64,000 nt of DNA from the NCBI RefSeq assembly GCF_002163855.1, contig NZ_CP019332.1, positions 1,467,145 to 1,531,144 on the forward strand. The letters are read 5' to 3'. The translations under genes were made by a program, and so were the position numbers. The notes under the pieces are model-generated. The model ran no database searches. It was not told the origin of the DNA and saw only the letters and a program-made list of their open reading frames with translations. The DNA comes from Winogradskyella sp. PC-19. Lineage in GTDB: Bacteria; Bacteroidota; Bacteroidia; Flavobacteriales; Flavobacteriaceae. Of the stretch, positions 9,329 through 17,588 are shown one piece after another (position 1 is the first letter of the stretch; the number at the start of each line of letters is the position of its first letter).

Positions 9329-9358
9329 CAAAGATAGTTTATTGTTTGAGTATTACAA
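9329..9358 (-). promoter_or_regulatory. Bacteroidota promoter of ppa (-33/-7)
   Basis: Minus strand: -7 element TATCTTTG (9336-9329) and -33 TTG (9358-9356) with a 19-base spacer, matching the TTG-N19-TAnnTTTG consensus of Bacteroidota. Transcription would start near 9322, leaving a leader of about 18 bases before the ATG at 9304. This is the best promoter match in the window and fixes the ppa start. Confidence 0.8.
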
Positions 9359-9410
9359 GAGTAAATACATGTAAAGTATAGCTATAAAAAATCTAGAAAA
9401 ACTGATTGTT

Positions 9411-11921
9411 TTAAAAGAAAAAACCAAAACTACCTGTAACTCCGAATCGTCTAGCATCTGGTAAATCCAAGTAATTACCACGGAAATTAAAGTCTATTCT
9501 TAGAATTTTAAAAATGTTAGCAACACCAACACTATATTCGTAATACACTTTAGAATCTGGTGCTCTTAAAACTATTTCTGCTGGATTACCTGTTGTACTT
9601 AGCAATCTGTTTTCGTCTGACAATTCTCCCCAAACGCCACGCAGTCCTAAGACAGCTCTAAGATTATATTTCTTTAAAAATGGAATACGAGAAAAAATAC
9701 GTCCATTAAAATTATGTTCTATATGTAAAGACGTATACGTATCTGTAACAAACTCATAAAACTCTAGTTGAGGAAAGGTATTATAAATTGAAAAATAGGT
9801 TTGGTTTCCTGGCACTACACTTAATAGTGCTAAAGGTACTTCACCAAATGTTTTACCTGCTTCAACTGATGTGGTTAATCGTCCAAAACCACCAACTTGC
9901 CACGGCTGAATGTATGAAAACTGTAGCTTAGTGTAATCAAAATCACTATTCAAAAAACCTTTATCTCCACGACTTATTTGTGCAAATAGTCTTGCGAAAT
10001 TGTCATTTTTCTCTTTGCGTTCTACACCAAAACCTGTCATTTGACGTTTTGGATAATAGGCGGCAGATAATCGTGTTTCGAACTGATTTACTTCTGAAGA
10101 TATTCCTGAAACTACATCTTGATCGTTATAATCTAAACTGAATGTTGGTGATGCAGAGCGTAACTCTCGATAACTTCCGTCTAGTCGCAATACAAAATTA
10201 CGCGATGGCTCAATAGAAAAACCTAGATTAGTGAGATTAATATTGGTCAGCTTATCGTTAGCACCAGTACCAATTACGGCAGATGATGCTAGACTTCGGC
10301 CTAAAACATCAGTAGAACTGGTAAGACTAGCTCCTATTTGCTCTACGTCTCGCCGATTTCCTCCAAAAATCGTAAATCTGCTTTTTTTGTCTAAAAGCCA
10401 TTTGCCTGATATGCCATATTTAAACTTATCATCTCTAAATCCATATGCGACAAAACCTTCTAGTCGCCATAAGTCATTTGGACCAAAATAAGTTCGTCCA
10501 CCAGCTCTAAGTCTTAAGCCTTCAACATCATTAAAACCAAATGTGGAAAAAATTGGACCATAATCTAATGGTAAGCTATTAAACTCTATATAGCCGGATG
10601 CCAGAATACTTCCTAAATTATAAAGTCTTTTAAACTTTTTGACTGTTTTTAAAGTATCTAACATCTTGTAGACACCTTTTTCGTCTTTGTTAAGAGCTTC
10701 TAATCTATTTTGTTGCCAAAAATCTTCTTTACGATTATAAACGTCCTGATCATAATTATAAACTTCTTTATCGTAATATTTTGGGTCTTTTGGAATATCG
10801 AATTTGTAATTATCGTAGAGGGTTGTTCTTTTTCCGTAGACACCACGAGATTTTTCTTTTTTATTTAATGCAAAATCAGACAAAAAATAGTCGCGCTTAA
10901 TAAGGAATAGCGAATCATTAAGAACCTCAAATTCTTGTTCTATATATATTTCTTTAACCCAATTAATATTAGCGCTTTTCGATGCTTGTAGATTAATTTC
11001 TTTTATAGCATATGTAGAGTCATTTACCCAAAAATCACCTTTAAAGGTTAACTCATTTTTTCGCCTTGGATAGTATATTATATTATAACACCATTTGTTA
11101 TCAATAAAAGCACTATCAGAAAGCACATAATTATAGGTCTGAACACCTGTCCTGCTTAAAGGACTTACAAAACTCTTATCAAAAAACTTAAGGTAATTAT
11201 CATAAATATTATACTCCGAATACAAATCATCTATAAAATCTATGATTACCTGATTATTACTGAAACCTGAGTTTTTATTACCTATTAAATCTTCTCGTTT
11301 TTTCCCAAGCTCATTATCTCCTGAAATCTTTTTTACAGATTCGTTTAAAAAAATTGGCAGATACGTTTTTCCTGTTACTCGAGACGTATCAACTTCTTCG
11401 AAAACAAATTCCATACCTCTAAAGAGTTTACTTTTTACGAGAGCACTATCTATAGTATTTAAATCAAATTCGACTTTTTCGTATTGATCGTATTCGTATT
11501 GTTTAAATTGACTGAGTCCATTTTGACGTTTACGTTCCCATATTTTTTTGAGTATTCGTATCGCAGGGTTTTCAGATGCTTTTTTAGATTGCTTACCTGT
11601 AACAATAACTACAGCGTCTAGAGCTGCAGCTTCTTCTTTCAAAGTAAATTTAAGTTCGTAGTTAACACGCTTTGGCAAAGCATAAGTAAGAATTTCATAA
11701 CCTAAAAAAGAGACTTCTAATGTATCCCAGTTTTCTTCAGACTCTAAATAAAATTTACCGTTTTCGTTTGTAGTAGTACCAATGGTTGAGCCCTTAAAAA
11801 TAACACTTGCGTAAGCAACGGGTTCATTAAATTCATCAAAAACGTAACCACTTACTTTTGTTTGTGCAAAAGCATATGCTGAGTTAAAGATTATAATAAG
11901 TAGGAGTAGTTTATGCTTCAT
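9411..11921 (-). CDS. DUF5686 outer-membrane protein with carboxypeptidase-like regulatory domain
   Basis: About 836 residues with signal peptide MKHKLLLLIIIFNSAYAFAQ. Next comes a CarboxypepD_reg-like beta-sandwich (VSGYVFDEFNEPVAYASVIFKG ... GKFYLESE) at about residues 22-100, as at the N-terminus of many TonB-linked receptors. The long remainder fits DUF5686 and ends in alternating beta-strands terminating in VTGSFGFFF, an aromatic C-terminus typical of outer-membrane beta-barrels. Family function is unknown. I chose the ATG at 11921, which directly precedes the signal peptide, over two in-frame ATGs upstream. It lies downstream of the E1 beta gene on the same strand with an 84-base gap. 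Confidence 0.85.
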   Translation of the reverse strand: MKHKLLLLIIIFNSAYAFAQTKVSGYVFDEFNEPVAYASVIFKGSTIGTTTNENGKFYLESEENWDTLEVSFLGYEILTYALPKRVNYELKFTLKEEAAALDAVVIVTGKQSKKASENPAIRILKKIWERKRQNGLSQFKQYEYDQYEKVEFDLNTIDSALVKSKLFRGMEFVFEEVDTSRVTGKTYLPIFLNESVKKISGDNELGKKREDLIGNKNSGFSNNQVIIDFIDDLYSEYNIYDNYLKFFDKSFVSPLSRTGVQTYNYVLSDSAFIDNKWCYNIIYYPRRKNELTFKGDFWVNDSTYAIKEINLQASKSANINWVKEIYIEQEFEVLNDSLFLIKRDYFLSDFALNKKEKSRGVYGKRTTLYDNYKFDIPKDPKYYDKEVYNYDQDVYNRKEDFWQQNRLEALNKDEKGVYKMLDTLKTVKKFKRLYNLGSILASGYIEFNSLPLDYGPIFSTFGFNDVEGLRLRAGGRTYFGPNDLWRLEGFVAYGFRDDKFKYGISGKWLLDKKSRFTIFGGNRRDVEQIGASLTSSTDVLGRSLASSAVIGTGANDKLTNINLTNLGFSIEPSRNFVLRLDGSYRELRSASPTFSLDYNDQDVVSGISSEVNQFETRLSAAYYPKRQMTGFGVERKEKNDNFARLFAQISRGDKGFLNSDFDYTKLQFSYIQPWQVGGFGRLTTSVEAGKTFGEVPLALLSVVPGNQTYFSIYNTFPQLEFYEFVTDTYTSLHIEHNFNGRIFSRIPFLKKYNLRAVLGLRGVWGELSDENRLLSTTGNPAEIVLRAPDSKVYYEYSVGVANIFKILRIDFNFRGNYLDLPDARRFGVTGSFGFFF

Positions 11922-12005
11922 ATTAAAAAACTTCATCAACTATCGTGCTAAAATGCATATTCAATAGTAGATGAAGTTTAATTAACGCAGAAATCTGCGA
12001 ATTAT

Positions 12006-12983
12006 TTACTTGTACATTACTTTTTTCACTGCTTTAATTACAGATTCATGGTTTGGTAACCATTCTGCTAAAAGAACAGGTGAATAAGGTGCAGGTGTAT
12101 CTGCTGTATTTATCTTTACAATTGGTGCATCTAAATAATCAAATGCTTCCGACTGAACTAAATATGTAATTTCTGTAGAAACGTTTCCAAATGGCCATGC
12201 CTCTTCAAGAACAACTAAACGGTTAGTTTTCTTAACAGACTCCAAAATCGCTTTTCTATCTAAAGGACGAACGGTACGTAAATCTATTATCTCACAAGAG
12301 ATACCTTCTTTTTCTAGTTCATCAGCTGCTTTGTAAGCTTCTTTTATGATTTTTCCAAAAGAGACGATTGTAACATCCGTACCTTCACGCTTCAATTCTG
12401 CAACACCTAAAGGTATCGTATATTCTCCTTCTGGCACCTCTCCTTTATCACCATACATTTGCTCGCTTTCCATAAAAATAACTGGATCGTCATCTCTGAT
12501 AGCAGATTTTAATAAACCTTTTGCATCATACGGATTAGAAGGCACTACAACCTTTAGACCTGGAGTGTTGGCAAACCAATTTTCAAAAGCTTGAGAATGT
12601 GTTGCAGCTAATTGACCCGCAGATGCAGTTGGGCCACGAAATACAATTGGGCATTTAAACTGTCCGCCTGACATTTGTCTAATCTTAGCCGCATTATTTA
12701 TAATTTGGTCTATACCTACTAAAGAGAAGTTAAATGTCATATATTCTACGATTGGTCTGTTTCCAGTCATTGTAGAACCAATAGCAACCCCAGCAAAACC
12801 AAGCTCGGCAATTGGTGTGTCTATAACACGCTTTGCGCCAAACTCATCTAGCATTCCTTTAGAAGCTTTATAAGCACCATTATATTCAGCTACCTCTTCA
12901 CCCATTAGGTAAATACTCTCATCACGGCGCATTTCTTCGCTCATGGCTTCGCATATAGCCTCTCTAAATTGAATCGTCTTCAT
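12006..12983 (-). CDS. pdhB: Pyruvate dehydrogenase E1 component, beta subunit
   Basis: A 325-residue protein, the usual length for the beta subunit of heterotetrameric 2-oxoacid dehydrogenase E1. Recognisable stretches are MSEEMRRDESIYLMGEEVAEYNGAYK, RVIDTPIAELGF, and a C-terminal transketolase domain with DLRTVRPLDRKAI and EEAWPFGNVS. With a thiamine-diphosphate-binding alpha subunit (not seen in this window) it decarboxylates pyruvate to feed acetyl-CoA formation. Pyruvate rather than branched-chain specificity is inferred from overall resemblance. On the minus strand a TATTTTTG -7-like element lies at 13005-13012, about 20 bases before the start. Confidence 0.92.
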   Translation of the reverse strand: MKTIQFREAICEAMSEEMRRDESIYLMGEEVAEYNGAYKASKGMLDEFGAKRVIDTPIAELGFAGVAIGSTMTGNRPIVEYMTFNFSLVGIDQIINNAAKIRQMSGGQFKCPIVFRGPTASAGQLAATHSQAFENWFANTPGLKVVVPSNPYDAKGLLKSAIRDDDPVIFMESEQMYGDKGEVPEGEYTIPLGVAELKREGTDVTIVSFGKIIKEAYKAADELEKEGISCEIIDLRTVRPLDRKAILESVKKTNRLVVLEEAWPFGNVSTEITYLVQSEAFDYLDAPIVKINTADTPAPYSPVLLAEWLPNHESVIKAVKKVMYK

Positions 12984-13165
12984 TATTCTTTTTTAATTGG
13001 AAAACAAAAATAGCAATAAATGAAAAACTTTTAATCTGAAATTTCTTTAAAATTTATTATGCACGCATAGTAAATATTCAAAAAAAAGTATTTATCTTCG
13101 TAACCACTTAATTAGTAGGGCGTTTTTATACTTAAAACCCTATAAAACAAAGTGTTTTAATAAAA

Positions 13166-13187
13166 TTTACGATAACGTTATCGTAAA
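13166..13187. promoter_or_regulatory. 22-bp perfect palindrome upstream of etfBA (candidate operator)
   Basis: The two 11-base arms TTTACGATAAC and GTTATCGTAAA are exact reverse complements with no spacer, centred 45 bases before the etfB ATG. The even-length palindrome with an AACGTT core resembles operators of LacI- or TetR-type dimeric regulators. It is too AU-rich and lacks the loop expected of a terminator. The cognate regulator is unknown. Confidence 0.65.
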
Positions 13188-13221
13188 AAATTATATTATT
13201 TTAAAAAGAAAAAGAAGACTT

Positions 13222-13968
13222 ATGAAGATTTTAGTATGTATTAGTCATGTACCAGATACAACATCAAAAATTAACTTCACCGATGGTGATACTAAGTTTG
13301 ATACAAATGGTGTACAATATGTTATTAACCCTAATGATGAATTTGGCCTAACTCGTGCCATGTGGTTTAAAGAAAAGCAAGGCGCATCTGTAGATGTAGT
13401 GAATGTTGGTGGCCCAGAAACGGAACCAACTTTACGTAAAGCTTTAGCGATTGGTGCAGATAGCGCAATCCGTGTAAACACAGAAGCAAAAGATGGTTTT
13501 GCTGTTGCTAAAGAATTGGCAAAAGTAGTCACCGATGGTGGTTATAATTTAGTCATCGCTGGTCGTGAATCTATTGATTATAATGGCGGAATGGTTCCTG
13601 GAATGTTAGCAGGATTAACTGGTGCAAATTTTGTTGCCAACTGTATTTCTTTAGATGTAGATGGCACTAACGCAAAAGCATCTCGTGAAATTGACGGTGG
13701 AAAAGAAACTGTAAATACATCACTTCCTTTAGTCATTGGTGGTCAAAAAGGATTAGTTGAAGAAAGCGATTTACGTATACCTAACATGAGAGGTATTATG
13801 ATGGCTCGTAAAAAACCACTAAATGTTGTTGAGCCAATTGGAGCAAATGCTGAAACTTCAGCAACTAGCTTTGAAAAGCCTGCGCCAAAAGGTGCTGTGA
13901 AATTGGTAGATGCAGATAATATAGATGAATTAATAAACTTACTTCACAACGAAGCAAAGGTAATCTAA
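13222..13968 (+). CDS. etfB: Electron transfer flavoprotein, beta subunit
   Basis: A 248-residue subunit of the ETF heterodimer that carries electrons from acyl-CoA dehydrogenases to the respiratory chain. N-terminus MKILVCISHVPDTTSKINF, the AMP-binding region LVIAGRESIDYNGG, and the recognition-loop region RIPNMRGIMMARKKPL are typical of EtfB. etfA follows 42 bases later, giving a standard etfBA operon. A 22-bp palindrome in the leader suggests repressor control. Confidence 0.96.
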   Translation: MKILVCISHVPDTTSKINFTDGDTKFDTNGVQYVINPNDEFGLTRAMWFKEKQGASVDVVNVGGPETEPTLRKALAIGADSAIRVNTEAKDGFAVAKELAKVVTDGGYNLVIAGRESIDYNGGMVPGMLAGLTGANFVANCISLDVDGTNAKASREIDGGKETVNTSLPLVIGGQKGLVEESDLRIPNMRGIMMARKKPLNVVEPIGANAETSATSFEKPAPKGAVKLVDADNIDELINLLHNEAKVI

Positions 13969-14010
13969 CCGTTAACCCAAAAAGTTTATAACCATTTAAA
14001 AAAGAAAAAT

Positions 14011-14973
14011 ATGTCAGTTTTAGTATATACAGAATCAGAAAACGGAAAATTAAAAAAAGCAGCATTAGAGTGTGTGTCTTACGCAAAAGCTATAGCAGAT
14101 GAGATGGGAACTAGCGTAACGGCGGTTACTATTAATGCAGATGATGCTGATGCTTTAGGAAACTTTGGTGCATCTAAAGTATTGAATGTTAAAAATGATG
14201 CTCTAAGCACATTTAATGCAAAAAAGTATGCATCGGTTATTGCCGAAGCGGCGAAACAAGAAGGCGCAAAAGTAGCCATCGTAAGCTCAAGTGCAGATAG
14301 CAAGTATTTAGCTCCTCTTTTATCGGTAAGTTTAGAAGCAGGTTATGTATCTAACGTGGTAGAAAAGCCATCAAGCTTAGCTCCTTTTACTGTAAAGCGT
14401 ACAGCTTTTACAAACAAAGCTTTTGCTAACACAGAAATTAGTACAGATGTAAAATTAATAGGTCTGTCAAACAACTCATTTGGTTTAGTAGAATCTGGGG
14501 GTTCTGCTTCAGTAGAAGAATTCTCACCAGCAGTTGCAGATTCAGAAGTTTCAGTAGAATCTGTTGATAAAGCCGTTGGAAAAGTAACTATCGCAGATGC
14601 AGATGTAGTGATATCTGGTGGTCGTGGATTAAAAGGCCCAGAAAATTGGGGATTAGTCGAAGACCTTGCTGAAGTTTTAGGTGCAGCAACTGCATGTTCT
14701 AAGCCAGTATCTGATTTAGGATGGCGTTCACATGGTGAGCACGTTGGTCAAACTGGTAAGCCTGTGGCGACCAATCTATACATTGCGATTGGTATTTCAG
14801 GAGCTATCCAACATTTAGCTGGTATTAGTGCTTCAAAAGTAAAAGTTGTCATAAATACAGACCCGGAAGCACCTTTCTTTAAGGCTGCAGATTATGGTAT
14901 TGTTGGCGATGCGTTTGAAGTAGTTCCTGTATTGACAGAAAAACTAAAAGCTTTCAAAGCACAAAACGCTTAA
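14011..14973 (+). CDS. etfA: Electron transfer flavoprotein, alpha subunit
   Basis: A 320-residue partner of EtfB that holds the FAD. The C-terminal FAD domain is unmistakable: VISGGRGLKGPENWGLVEDLA, then SKPVSDLGWRSHGEHVGQTG, then YIAIGISGAIQHLAGI and INTDPEAPFF near the end. Length and order are normal. A long hairpin follows the gene at 14996-15052. No ETF:quinone oxidoreductase gene is in the window. Confidence 0.97.
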   Translation: MSVLVYTESENGKLKKAALECVSYAKAIADEMGTSVTAVTINADDADALGNFGASKVLNVKNDALSTFNAKKYASVIAEAAKQEGAKVAIVSSSADSKYLAPLLSVSLEAGYVSNVVEKPSSLAPFTVKRTAFTNKAFANTEISTDVKLIGLSNNSFGLVESGGSASVEEFSPAVADSEVSVESVDKAVGKVTIADADVVISGGRGLKGPENWGLVEDLAEVLGAATACSKPVSDLGWRSHGEHVGQTGKPVATNLYIAIGISGAIQHLAGISASKVKVVINTDPEAPFFKAADYGIVGDAFEVVPVLTEKLKAFKAQNA

Positions 14974-14995
14974 TAATTTTTTGAAATTATAGTGT

Positions 14996-15052
14996 AAAGA
15001 ACCGTTTAGATTTGATTGGCAGTTGCTAAAGTCAAAATTTAAACGGTTCTTT
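14996..15052 (+). terminator. Long hairpin after etfBA
   Basis: An 18-bp stem (14996-15013 with 15035-15052, one G-T wobble, core AAAGAACCGTTTA) enclosing a 21-base loop, 22 bases after the etfA stop. Only three T follow, so it may end transcripts weakly or protect a 3' end. Confidence 0.5.
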
Positions 15053-15156
15053 GCGTTCAATAACACTTTGCAAAAAAGTCATATTTTTAGGTGTTAAAAG
15101 ACGAAAGCATTCGGATGTAATTTCGAAATATTTAAACCTCGGTTATCGAGTAAATT

Positions 15157-15774
15157 ATGAGTTTAGTACGTTTAAACATAAAGGGCATATCGTATAGCCA
15201 AACCCAAAATGGCGCTTATGCTTTAATATTAAATGAGGTTGATGGTGACCGAAAACTACCTATAGTTATAGGCGCTTTTGAAGCACAGTCTATTGCTATT
15301 GCTTTAGAAAAAGAGATTCGTCCTCCTCGACCATTGACTCACGATTTATTCAAAAATTTCTCAGACCGCTTTCAAATAATAGTTAAGCAAGTTATTATTC
15401 ATAAACTTGTTGATGGTGTTTTTTATTCGAGTTTAATTTGCGAACGTGATAATATTGAAGAAATAATAGATGCACGAACAAGTGATGCTATTGCATTAGC
15501 GTTACGTTTTCAGGCTCCAATTTTTACTTACAAAAACATACTAGACAAAGCCGGAATTTATTTAAAAGTAAATCCTAATAAAGAAGAACAAGATGAAGAT
15601 AGTATTTTAATGGACGAGCTTATTGCTGAAGAAATTGAAACCACTGCCTTTGGAGATGAAGATATTTATAAAGACAAATCGTTAGAAGAATTACATAAAC
15701 TCTTAGACGAAGCTGTAAATGACGAAGATTATGAAGTTGCAGCAAAAATAAGAGACGAAATTTCTAAACGTTAA
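15157..15774 (+). CDS. Bifunctional nuclease family protein with C-terminal UVR motif
   Basis: 205 residues. The N-terminal DUF151/bifunctional nuclease domain (about 1-130) shows GAFEAQSIAIALE, RPLTHDLF and DARTSDAIALALR, as in plant and bacterial BFN proteins. An acidic linker follows. The last about 27 residues (LHKLLDEAVNDEDYEVAAKIRDE) form a UVR (UvrB/UvrC-type) helical hairpin that mediates protein contacts. This domain pairing is common in Bacteroidota. Nuclease activity is inferred from the family and is not certain for bacteria. The nucleoside transporter gene starts 13 bases later, which suggests co-transcription. Confidence 0.88.
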   Translation: MSLVRLNIKGISYSQTQNGAYALILNEVDGDRKLPIVIGAFEAQSIAIALEKEIRPPRPLTHDLFKNFSDRFQIIVKQVIIHKLVDGVFYSSLICERDNIEEIIDARTSDAIALALRFQAPIFTYKNILDKAGIYLKVNPNKEEQDEDSILMDELIAEEIETTAFGDEDIYKDKSLEELHKLLDEAVNDEDYEVAAKIRDEISKR

Positions 15775-15787
15775 TTCCACCATCAAA

Positions 15788-17431
15788 ATGAAACATTTTT
15801 TATTAGCTGTTGCAGCTATTTTTTTTGGACTGAATATTAGTGCTCAAGAGCTAGAAAAAGAGTGGCAACTAAATACTGGAGAAACTTTTAAATTAAATGA
15901 TGGAAGCTTCAATCACAATGATTTATCTGGTGATTACATTCGTCAAAACAACTTATTAGTTTTATATCATAACGATTCAATAAATACTGTTGAACGTTAC
16001 AAAATCACAGAACTTACAGATTCTACATTAGTTTTCGGAAACAGTCTTAAGACTTTCAACCTAGAAAATATTCCTGAGAAACTTGAAATTAATAATAGTA
16101 TCAACCCACAAGACGAAATAGTTCCAAGTCAAGGTTTTTCATTAAATAGTCTTTGGAGAGGTATTTTAGGAATGGTGACTCTACTGTTTATTGCCTTTTT
16201 ATTTAGTAGCAATCGTAAAGCTATTAATTGGAAAACCATTGGTATCGGCTTGGCATTTCAACTAGTTATTGCAGTTGGTGTTTTAAAAGTAGAATTTGTA
16301 AAAACTGCCTTTGAATTCATAGGAAAAGGATTTATAGAAATCCTAAAATTTACTCAGGCTGGTAGTCAATTCCTATTTGGAGATATGCTTAATATTGATT
16401 CTTTTGGATACATATTTGCTTTTCAAGTACTACCAACAATAATATTCTTTTCTGCATTAACTTCAGTACTATTTTATCTTGGAATTATTCAAAAAGTAGT
16501 TAAGGGAATGGGATGGCTATTAACAAAAGTATTAGGTATTTCTGGCGCAGAAAGTCTAAGTGTTGCAGGTAATATTTTCTTAGGACAAACCGAAGCACCA
16601 TTACTTATTAAGGCTTATTTAGAAAAAATGAATAAGTCAGAGATTCTACTTGTAATGATTGGTGGAATGGCTACAGTAGCTGGCGCTGTTTTAGCGGCTT
16701 ACATTGGATTTTTAGGCGGCGATGATCCAGAGTTACAATTATTTTACGCTAAGCATTTATTAGCCGCATCTGTTATGGCTGCTCCAGGAGCAATTGTAAT
16801 TTCAAAAATATTATTTCCACAAGTTGAAGAAATTAATACAGATGTTTCTGTTTCCCAAGAGAAAATTGGCTCTAATATTTTAGAATCTATCGCCAACGGA
16901 ACTACTGAAGGTCTTAGGCTAGCAGTTAACGTCGGCGCTATGCTATTGGTATTTGTAGCTTTTATAGCAATGATAAACGGAATATTAGGTGGTATTGGAG
17001 AAATTACATCAATAAACGAATGGGTAGTTGCTAATACACCGTACCAAAGCCTATCATTAGAATTAATTTTGGGTTACACCTTCGCACCTCTAATGTGGTT
17101 AATAGGCATTGCTCAGGAAGATATGGCATTAATGGGACAACTTCTAGGAATTAAATTAGCAGCTAGCGAATTTGTAGGCTATATACAATTAGCTGATTTA
17201 AAAGATGTGACTAGTGCGACGCATTTAAAATATCAAAAATCTGTAATCATGGCAACTTACATGCTTTGTGGTTTTGCAAACTTTGCGTCTATAGGCATAC
17301 AAATTGGTGGTATAGGTTCACTAGCACCAGGACAGCGTAAACAATTATCCAAATTTGGGATTAAGGCCTTAATTGGAGGTACAATTGCATCATTAATTTC
17401 TGCTACAATAGCTGGAATGATTATTGGCTAG
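15788..17431 (+). CDS. CNT/NupC-type nucleoside transporter with N-terminal periplasmic domain
   Basis: 547 residues. The concentrative nucleoside transporter core is at about 120-545, with the family signature GNIFLGQTEAPLLIKAYLEK and a C-terminal MCGFANFASIGIQ-like segment (LCGFANFASIGIQIGG). It imports nucleosides with Na+ or H+. The core is preceded by about 120 extra residues: a signal peptide (MKHFLLAVAAIFFGLNISAQ) and a small beta-rich domain (DGSFNHNDLSGDYIRQNNLLVLYHN ... STLVFGN) that looks lipocalin-like. Typical NupC proteins are about 400 residues and lack this extension. It sits in a neighbourhood with thyA and DHFR, consistent with thymidine/nucleoside supply. Confidence 0.9.
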   Translation: MKHFLLAVAAIFFGLNISAQELEKEWQLNTGETFKLNDGSFNHNDLSGDYIRQNNLLVLYHNDSINTVERYKITELTDSTLVFGNSLKTFNLENIPEKLEINNSINPQDEIVPSQGFSLNSLWRGILGMVTLLFIAFLFSSNRKAINWKTIGIGLAFQLVIAVGVLKVEFVKTAFEFIGKGFIEILKFTQAGSQFLFGDMLNIDSFGYIFAFQVLPTIIFFSALTSVLFYLGIIQKVVKGMGWLLTKVLGISGAESLSVAGNIFLGQTEAPLLIKAYLEKMNKSEILLVMIGGMATVAGAVLAAYIGFLGGDDPELQLFYAKHLLAASVMAAPGAIVISKILFPQVEEINTDVSVSQEKIGSNILESIANGTTEGLRLAVNVGAMLLVFVAFIAMINGILGGIGEITSINEWVVANTPYQSLSLELILGYTFAPLMWLIGIAQEDMALMGQLLGIKLAASEFVGYIQLADLKDVTSATHLKYQKSVIMATYMLCGFANFASIGIQIGGIGSLAPGQRKQLSKFGIKALIGGTIASLISATIAGMIIG

Positions 17432-17457
17432 TTTAGTTAATAACTTTTTATATCATT

Positions 17458-17498
17458 AAAAGTCTTAAACTTTATCGTTTAAGGCTTTTTTTTATTTT
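17458..17498 (+). terminator. Rho-independent terminator after the nucleoside transporter
   Basis: An 11-bp stem, AAGTCTTAAAC (17460-17470) with GTTTAAGGCTT (17477-17487, one wobble), a 6-base loop and then eight T (17486-17493). Confidence 0.85.
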
Positions 17499-17505
17499 AG
17501 CTTTA

Positions 17506-17585
17506 GCGTCATACTGAACTCGTTTCAGTATCTCACCACAAGATTTTAGTTGAATTTAAAAAGATTTCCGTAATCACGGAAAATG
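17506..17585. repeat. REP/BIME-like double hairpin abutting thyA
   Basis: Two inverted repeats lie between GTCAT (17509-17513) and ATGAA (17583-17587): ATACTGAA-CTCGT-TTCAGTAT (17511-17531) and TTTCCGT-AATC-ACGGAAA (17565-17582). The pattern GTCATnCTGAACnnGTTTCAGnATCTCA is familiar to me as a dispersed REP-like repeat in flavobacterial genomes. The second hairpin ends exactly at the upstream in-frame ATG of thyA (17583), so that ATG is probably part of the repeat. Copy number elsewhere cannot be checked here. Confidence 0.65.
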
Positions 17586-17588
17586 AAT

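Noticed and set aside
9305-9331. A TTG start for ppa at 9331.
   Set aside because: It lies within the -7 box of a consensus promoter for the same gene, so it would not be transcribed.
11986-11999. CGCAG-AAAT-CTGCG as a terminator after the E1 beta gene.
   Set aside because: The stem is only 5 bp and no T run follows on the minus strand.
13081-13160. A riboswitch or small RNA in the etfBA leader.
   Set aside because: Only a weak AGGG/CCCT pairing and AT-rich sequence are seen; no known riboswitch core can be recognised.
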